The notes beneath the pieces are model-generated. The model saw only the letters and a list, made by a program, of their open reading frames with translations. It was not told the DNA's origin and searched no databases. A stretch of DNA of 64,000 nt from Cyprinodon diabolis. Taxonomy: Eukaryota; Chordata; Actinopteri; Cyprinodontiformes; Cyprinodontidae. The DNA lies in the NCBI GenBank assembly GCA_030533445.1, contig CM060070.1, forward strand, positions 22,076,001 through 22,140,000, given 5' to 3'. The translations under genes were made by a program, and so were the position numbers. This document shows positions 61,297 through 64,000 of the stretch, in pieces (position 1 is the first letter of the stretch; each line of letters opens with the position of its first letter).

Positions 61297-62874
61297 GATC
61301 AGTGAAAAAACATGTTTTTCTTATAAAATCACCAGACTTCATTCAAACTTCATAGCAATCCCTCACATTTGACAATTTTAGTACTTTAGCTTAACGTTAA
61401 TTTTACTTTAACAAAATATCAACTTTCAACCCAAACTAGTTTTTGCACAAAACAGATCAAATCTACTTTATACTGTAAATAAACATTCCATTGGGTTGTG
61501 TGGGCCGTGAGGAGCTGTCTGCAGGAATCTGGGCATGTTCCCGCCAGAAACCCTTCATGTTCTTTGAGCCATTCCATGTTGGTTTCAGTGATGTGGCAGG
61601 ATGCATTGACCTGCTGGGACAGGCCACTGCCATTTGAGTGAGATTGTGCTTGATCTCGTGTCAGTTGTGACTCATTGTATAATCCACACGGATGCCAAGA
61701 TCAACGAGAACATTTCCATCGAAAAGATGATTAAAGGTTTTCACTTCAACTGTCAGCAGCTTAAAAGTTAGCTGACGGATGCAGGTGGAGCTGAGGATAA
61801 GAAGCAACATGAAAAAGCAGGAATGCATTCAGCTTTCTACTTGTTCTCGGCCTTCTATTTGTTTAAAGTACCTCCGAAAAAAGATGACTTGTTTTGCAAA
61901 TTAGACTCATACCAAATGAGATTAGCAACCTCGCAAGCTTTATTGCTGTACAGGCTTCCATTTAAATAAGGCAATTTCTCACAGATGAAAATACAAAAAA
62001 ATTAAGATTCACACAAAGCAAGGCAAGCTGCTAGATTAAACAGCTGAGATAGCTTTCACAATGTTGCAACCGAGCAACCAGCTGGACATGTTTACATTAC
62101 AGAACAGTGACGACACCTCCATAAGATGCAAATTCCAACCAAAGTCCTTGGAATAATAGTGTTTCTCTAATATTGTGTTTCTTCGGAGAGTAACTTAAAG
62201 TGTTGCTTTGAGTAGATAAAGTTTAACTCCAGCTCCGGAGTAGTGAATCTCTGTCATCCAAATATACAGTGAAAAAAACGAAAAACATCTCATGTTCATG
62301 TGCTGTGAAATAAACAGTAGGACCTAAAAAAAAGTGTTTCCTTTTGACAGATTGTCAGAAAATCTATAAAAGGAAGAAAAAAAATCAACCTTTTAAAGAG
62401 ACAGGCCGAAGCTAAAGATTGATTTTCATGGATTTTAGCTTAAAGTGTTCTGAACTGACTCACAAACTCAGTCATAACACTGTTTATAGCATGTCAATGA
62501 TAGTGCAACACAGGTTTGAAGTCATATGAATCACATCTTTCTGACATGCCTGCTGTGACAAAACCCAGGGAGGCCTGATTAAAGCTGCAGACTGCCTCCA
62601 GCCATTTAAATCAACAAGCCTCTCCTCTATATTGTGTAGCCTAAAGGCACGGTGTCAGTTTGCTTTCACTTTCTTAGCTGCTGCTCTTCTATTCAACACA
62701 TAAGGTGTCAGAGTATAAAAGGGACACAGAGCAGGAATAATAAAAAAAAGAGCTTTTTCTTCAAACATCAAACAAACAAGATTGAAAGACATGCCACACA
62801 TTTGAATTTCCAAAATGCAGGTCTAGAAGGAAATGCAAGCTTACTGACAGCAGCAGAAAAACACAGTGTCCTAC
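61297..62874. other. Intron 2 start (transcript sense), one faint repeat
   Basis: At 61550..61720, TTTGAGCCATTCCATGTTGG, GTGATGTGGCAGGATGCATT and CCTGCTGGGACAGGCCACTG resemble a dispersed fish repeat, but it is too decayed to name. No exon is visible. The exon 2 donor lies at the upper end. Confidence 0.45.
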
Positions 62875-63113
62875 CTTTTACGATGAGGTTGAGGAGCTTC
62901 GGCCGCGGGTTGCGTTCGCTCTGAATCGAACACGTGTATTGCCCGTCATCGGTTACGTCCACCTTCTGTATCTGAAGGCTGTACTCATGTTTGTCTCCAA
63001 CACTGGACACTATGGACACGCGTGGGTCCACGGACCACTTGTCATCCCCTGCAAAAATGATGCTTGAGCGGTTCAGCCAGGCTCCTTTAGAGATCCCATT
63101 CAACAGGTAGCAC
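62875..63113 (-). CDS. negr1: negr1 exon 2 (Ig domain 1, partial CDS)
   Basis: This internal coding exon of an IgLON-family, GPI-anchored neuronal adhesion protein lies on the minus strand and is 239 bp long. The acceptor is a T-rich tract ending in TTTAG before 63113. The donor is G|GTAGGA after 62875. It starts with the third base of a codon, reads 79 codons without a stop, and ends with one base of a Val codon (phase 1). The visible Ig fold has the first Cys (residue 1), the core Trp in GAWLNRSS (residue 12), and DDGQYTC with the second Cys (residue 61). NRS at residue 14 is an N-glycosylation sequon. The stretch SKGAWLNRSSIIFAG..DKWSVDPRVS is what I know from NEGR1, rather than LSAMP, NTM or OPCML. 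Compared with the mammalian form I remember, the loop after PRVSI seems two residues longer. Exon 1, with the signal peptide, lies beyond 64000. Assignment to NEGR1 is by recognition, not by alignment. Confidence 0.93.
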
Positions 63114-63524
63114 CTAAATTGACAAGAAAGATTCAGTTAGATTTCTTTAACAAAAAAAACAGATTCGGTCAAAACTATGTCATCCATTTCCAGCACAGCT
63201 AGAGTCTGTTTTGCATGGTATTAATCTTATTTCAGCTAACAGTTTGTTTATTAATATCAAAAGTATTAATACCACTTGAACTGTTTTGCATATTTTATAT
63301 TACAACTTCCAACCTATAATATGTTTCCTTGGGATTTCATTTGAAGAACAGCAGAGTAATGCCTTGGATACATCATACATTGTAAAGAATGGTGGTTGCA
63401 ACATCAAGCTTTGAAGAAGGTTTTCTTTAGATGATGAGATAAAAGATAGAACTAAATACTAGTAAGCCAAGAGAAATCCCCTGTTAGAAGCTACACTAAA
63501 TCTGAGACTGGAGCAGAGCTATTA
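63114..63524. other. negr1: negr1 intron 1, 3' end
   Basis: Contains the exon 2 acceptor (on minus: TTTCTTGTCAATTTAG) directly above 63113. The rest is plain AT-rich intron. Confidence 0.7.
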
Positions 63525-63790
63525 CTTTAAGCAGGACAAAAACCCTAAACATACAGCCTGAGCTAAAATGGAATGATGTAGATCAAAGCATATCACCGAT
63601 GGATTGACCTAGGTCGAGTCCAAACCTAAATCGCAAACAGAATCTGTGGGAAGAATTCAAATTTCTGTTCAAAGGTGTTCTTCATTCAATCCCACTGAGT
63701 TGAGCGGTTTCTCAAAACATGAGTAACATTTTTATTCTCTAGAGGGAAATCTGATCCAGATGGACCTTAAATTAAAAAAACTGCAAATAA
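63525..63790 (+). pseudogene. Tc1 transposase C-terminal fossil
   Basis: The text GCAGGACAAAAACCCTAAAC and ATACAGCCTGAGCTAAAATG corresponds to the QD.NPKHTA region of Tc1 enzymes. AACAGAATCTGTGGGAAGAA corresponds to the region around NPIENLW, here giving N-Q-N-L-W-E-E. It is followed by decayed text around CTCTAGAGGGAAATCTGATC. Stops and lost catalytic residues show that it is dead. This is a different Tc1 family from the intact element. Confidence 0.7.
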
Positions 63791-63929
63791 CAATGTGAAC
63801 AAGTTTAAAAATGTTTGAGAACTCTGAATATCGCAGTCTCTGTCAAATATTTAGGAAATGATCTAATAATCTTACAAAAATAAAATTTCACAAACATCAG
63901 ACAGTTATGGAGTGTTTATCTTGAATCCA

Positions 63930-63943
63930 TCTCTCTCTCTCTT

Positions 63944-64000
<57 letters not shown>
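63930..64000. repeat. CT/AT compound microsatellite at window edge
   Basis: Starts with CT units (63930..63955) and continues as perfect AT units to the last base, so its true length is not visible. Confidence 0.95.

Larger units (their letters stand above)
17191..62874 (-). other. negr1: negr1 intron 2 (complete, 45,684 bp)
   Basis: This is the interval between the exon 2 donor (GTAGGA, just below 62875) and the exon 3 acceptor (CTTGCAG, just above 17190). It is phase 1. No further Ig-like exon is visible inside it on the minus strand. It holds at least ten recognisable transposon copies, listed separately. Long introns in this part of the gene are normal for IgLON genes. The size here comes directly from the two exon positions. 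Confidence 0.9.

Noticed and set aside
61530..61830. Possible processed pseudogene
   Set aside because: Some stretches look like exon text, but no continuous reading frame or known protein could be recognised. A decayed dispersed repeat is more likely.
1..64000. CRISPR arrays, operons or bacterial defence systems
   Set aside because: No regularly spaced direct repeats with unique spacers and no prokaryotic gene arrangement. The DNA is a vertebrate intron landscape.

Overview
The window is vertebrate nuclear DNA, almost certainly from a teleost fish. It is AT-rich and nearly gene-free. It carries two spliced immunoglobulin-domain exons and many repeat families typical of teleosts: Tc1, hAT, L2-like and Tx1-like LINEs, solo LTRs, tRNA-derived SINEs and MITEs. 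I cannot name the species. There is no bacterial-style gene organisation, and nearly all ORFs are intronic noise or transposon remains.

The host gene is the IgLON cell-adhesion gene negr1 (neuronal growth regulator 1) on the minus strand. Exon 2 (62875..63113) encodes most of Ig domain 1. Exon 3 (17065..17190) encodes the first half of Ig domain 2. Both have consensus splice sites, and their phases join exactly (one base of a Val codon from exon 2, two from exon 3). Bases 63114..64000 are therefore the end of intron 1, 17191..62874 is the whole of intron 2 (45,684 bp), and 1..17064 is the start of intron 3. Exon 1 (signal peptide) and the exons for the rest of Ig2, Ig3 and the GPI anchor lie outside.

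Intron 3 (1..17064): a MITE with GGGGAC ends (2391..2647); an L2-like LINE 3' end (5620..7335) split by a 973-bp hAT (6049..7021, 8-bp target duplication); two solo LTRs (8336..9224, 11075..11844); a hAT remnant (9377..10235); and a hAT (12725..13658) containing a tRNA-derived SINE. A CATC-rich microsatellite lies next to the exon 3 donor.

Intron 2 (17191..62874): a nested cluster at 17691..21380, in which an old Tc1 has been broken by a hAT fragment, by a TIR element with a 180-bp minisatellite, and by a GC-rich exon-like segment. Then come a small hAT MITE and, 22 bp further on, a complete Tc1 element (24842..26453) with an uninterrupted 334-residue DD34E transposase and apparently identical 202-bp inverted repeats. 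Beyond these are LINE 3' tails, a MITE and a hAT pseudogene (35133..36770), a Tx1/L1-type ORF2 remnant (39150..41950, minus), hATs with perfect 8-bp target duplications (45395..46034, 54526..55748), a TTAA-flanked MITE (53399..53576), a third solo LTR (56175..56848), SINE pieces and GGAT/CT/AT microsatellites. Intron 1 holds a decayed Tc1 fragment.

I found no convincing new multi-gene system. The items most worth a second look are the intact Tc1, the unclassified TIR/minisatellite element, the exon-like insert beside it, and a glycosylation sequon that appears to be absent from Ig2.
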